A stretch of DNA of 64,000 nt. Origin: Pseudomonas psychrophila HA-4 (lineage in GTDB: Bacteria > Pseudomonadota > Gammaproteobacteria > Pseudomonadales > Pseudomonadaceae). Position 1 is the stretch's first letter. Each line of letters starts with the position of its first letter. Below the pieces are notes generated by a model, which worked only from the letters and a program-made list of their open reading frames with translations, was not told the DNA's origin and did not search any database. Positions 62,731 through 64,000 of the stretch are shown here, piece after piece. Both the position numbers and the translations under genes were made by a program. The stretch lies in NCBI RefSeq assembly GCF_000282975.1, contig NZ_ALJC01000062.1, positions 62,001-126,000 on the forward strand. The letters are read 5' to 3'.

Positions 62731-63600
62731 ATGAAACGTTTTCTTAGCATCGCCATGGCGTTGTGCATCGGTTTGACGATGAGCCTCGACGCGAACGCCA
62801 AACGCTTCGGCGGCGGCAAAAGCTCCGGCGCCGCGCCGAGCCACCAGACTAGCCAAATGGCCCCTTCAGCGGGTGCTGGCGGGGCTGCTGCCACCGCAGG
62901 TGCTGCCGGTGCCGCAGGCGCGGCTGCCAAAGCCGGCGGTGCTTCGCGCTGGTTAGGCCCTCTGGCCGGTATCGCTGCCGGCGGTCTGCTGGCGTCCATG
63001 TTCATGGGCGGCGGCTTCCAGGGCATGCAGTTCTTCGACATCCTGATCATGGCGGTCATCGCCTTTGTGATCTTCCGCTTCATTGCCGCTCGCCGTCGCA
63101 AGCAGCAAGAAGGCATGGCTCCGGCTGGCGCTCCTATGCAGCGTGAAGTGTTCGAGCAAAAGCCTGCCATGGGCGCGATCTTTGGCGGTTCGGCTGCTCC
63201 TGCTGCTGCCCGTCCGGTGATCAATGCTCCGGCTTGGTTCAACGAAGAACGCTTCGTTGAAGCTGCGCGCAACCACTTCCAGTCCCTGCAGCAACATTGG
63301 GACGCCAACGAAATGGACAAAATCGCCGAGTTCGTGACCCCACAACTGCTGGAGTTCCTCAAGCGCGAACGTGCCGAATTGGGCGACGCCTTCCAGTCGA
63401 CTTACATCGACGACCTGCGTGTACAGCTTGAAGGTGTGGATGATCGCGCCGACAAGACTATCGCGACCCTGACCTTCAGCGGCGTGTCGAAAACCTCGCG
63501 TTTCGACCAAGGCGAAGTGTTCAGCGAAAGCTGGAACATGGAACGTCCACAAGGCGAAAATCAGCCTTGGCTGGTTGCCGGTATCCGCCAAAACGGCTGA
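62731..63600 (+). CDS. Tim44-like domain protein
   Basis: 289 residues from the ATG at 62731, giving signal peptide MKRFLSIAMALCIGLTMSLD then ANA. A low-complexity Gly/Ala/Ser region (about 28-75), a hydrophobic segment (FFDILIMAVIAFVIFRFIAA, about 103-122), then a Tim44/MBA1-type alpha-beta domain (WFNEERFVEAARNHFQSLQQHWD to the end). Bacterial members are envelope proteins of unclear role, perhaps lipid- or protein-binding. An ATG at 62716 would add five residues. A strong terminator follows. Confidence 0.85.
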   Translation: MKRFLSIAMALCIGLTMSLDANAKRFGGGKSSGAAPSHQTSQMAPSAGAGGAAATAGAAGAAGAAAKAGGASRWLGPLAGIAAGGLLASMFMGGGFQGMQFFDILIMAVIAFVIFRFIAARRRKQQEGMAPAGAPMQREVFEQKPAMGAIFGGSAAPAAARPVINAPAWFNEERFVEAARNHFQSLQQHWDANEMDKIAEFVTPQLLEFLKRERAELGDAFQSTYIDDLRVQLEGVDDRADKTIATLTFSGVSKTSRFDQGEVFSESWNMERPQGENQPWLVAGIRQNG

Positions 63601-63626
63601 TTCCTCAGGCACTACACGTTGTAACC

Positions 63627-63652
63627 AAAGCCCCGGACTTGTCCGGGGCTTT
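63627..63652 (+). terminator. Rho-independent terminator
   Basis: AAAGCCCCGGAC / GTCCGGGGCTTT stem with a two-base loop, 26 bases after the Tim44-like stop; the T-run is short. Confidence 0.8.
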
Positions 63653-63719
63653 GCATTTCACGATTGCACTTATAACGAGCTACTGTATAAAGCCCGTCAT
63701 ATAAACCGCGCCATAGAGC

Positions 63720-64000
63720 ATGAGGATTGAGGTCGTGGAAGAAATCATCGAACAATTGCGTGAAGCCAATGAGCCTGTGCCGGTTCCTCTGGAACTGCCT
63801 GACGAAGACCAACTGGTAGAAATCGAAGAACAATTGTTCATCGACATTCCTTTTGTCTTCAGAGAATTTTTACTGACCGTCAGCGATGTCGTGTACGGCA
63901 GCCTGGAGCCGGTCACTGTGACCGACCCGCAGTCGCACACTTACCTGCCGGATGTGGCCGCAAACGCTTGGGACGCTGGCGTTGACCGCAGCATGATCCC
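63720..64000 (+). CDS. SMI1/KNR4 (SUKH) family protein, N-terminal part
   Basis: The gene leaves through the right edge; 93 residues are visible. ELPDEDQLVEIEEQLFIDIP then FVFREFLLTVSDVVYG is the start of the SMI1/KNR4 fold, found in immunity proteins against toxins and in housekeeping proteins. GTG at 63735 is an alternative start. No toxin gene is beside it in the window, so an immunity role is unsupported. Confidence 0.75.
   Translation, partial: MRIEVVEEIIEQLREANEPVPVPLELPDEDQLVEIEEQLFIDIPFVFREFLLTVSDVVYGSLEPVTVTDPQSHTYLPDVAANAWDAGVDRSMI

Noticed and set aside
63720-64000. SMI1/KNR4 protein as immunity partner of a toxin
   Set aside because: No toxin or secretion gene is visible in the window; the gene follows housekeeping genes.

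Overview
The window looks like a chromosomal segment of a Pseudomonas of the fluorescens lineage. Evidence is the moderately high GC, repeated REP-type palindromes built on GAGCAAGCTCGCTCCTAC-like units, and recognisable Pseudomonas-type proteins (HexR-like regulator, UvrD, signal-bearing broad-specificity racemase, class II HMG-CoA reductase, SfnB-type sulfur oxidoreductase). No rRNA, tRNA, CRISPR array, prophage or replication origin was seen. One IS110-family element is present.

Layout. 1-9037: a cut endonuclease/phosphatase-fold gene, a TetR regulator, a TauD-type dioxygenase with an ABC importer (organosulfur uptake), a TetR/flavodoxin-fold reductase pair with a clear operator, a flavin reductase, and small proteins. 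9060-27386: an iron region with three complete sigma/anti-sigma/TonB-receptor sets (FecI-FecR-FecA type), two of them with closely related receptors, and possible Fur boxes before all three sigma genes. Between them lie an MFS exporter with a LysR regulator, an N-terminal-nucleophile amide hydrolase coupled to an outer-membrane barrel, and a GlxA/AraC regulator. 27397-32737: a MetNIQ-type ABC importer in one operon with an isopenicillin N synthase-like oxygenase, an XRE-cupin regulator, and a remarkable protein in which about half the residues are Met or Cys. 33025-37768: degradative HMG-CoA reductase with a two-gene TctA/TctB-like transporter, divergent from a MocR-type regulator (mevalonate use). 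37963-40388: periplasmic amino-acid racemase and polyamine-type binding protein. 40735-49744: second sulfur block: FMNH2-dependent alkanesulfonate monooxygenase, aldo/keto reductase, then an opposite-strand operon sfnB-like / acyl-CoA-dehydrogenase C-terminal fragment / DszA-like monooxygenase / FAD protein, and a class III aminotransferase. Two good sigma-54 type promoters serve this block. 49883-55405: MATE exporter, two-component system, ABC exporter. 55418-56634: IS110 element that has split a REP unit. 56707-64000: HexR-like regulator, GGDEF/EAL protein, UvrD, EamA permease, Tim44-like protein and the start of a SMI1/KNR4 protein.

Taken together the accessory part is devoted to scavenging: sulfur from sulfonates, sulfones or sulfides (at least four uptake or oxygenase sets), iron through surface-signalling receptors, and unusual carbon sources such as mevalonate and D-amino acids. 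The Met/Cys-rich protein between the two sulfur blocks is the least explained gene here.
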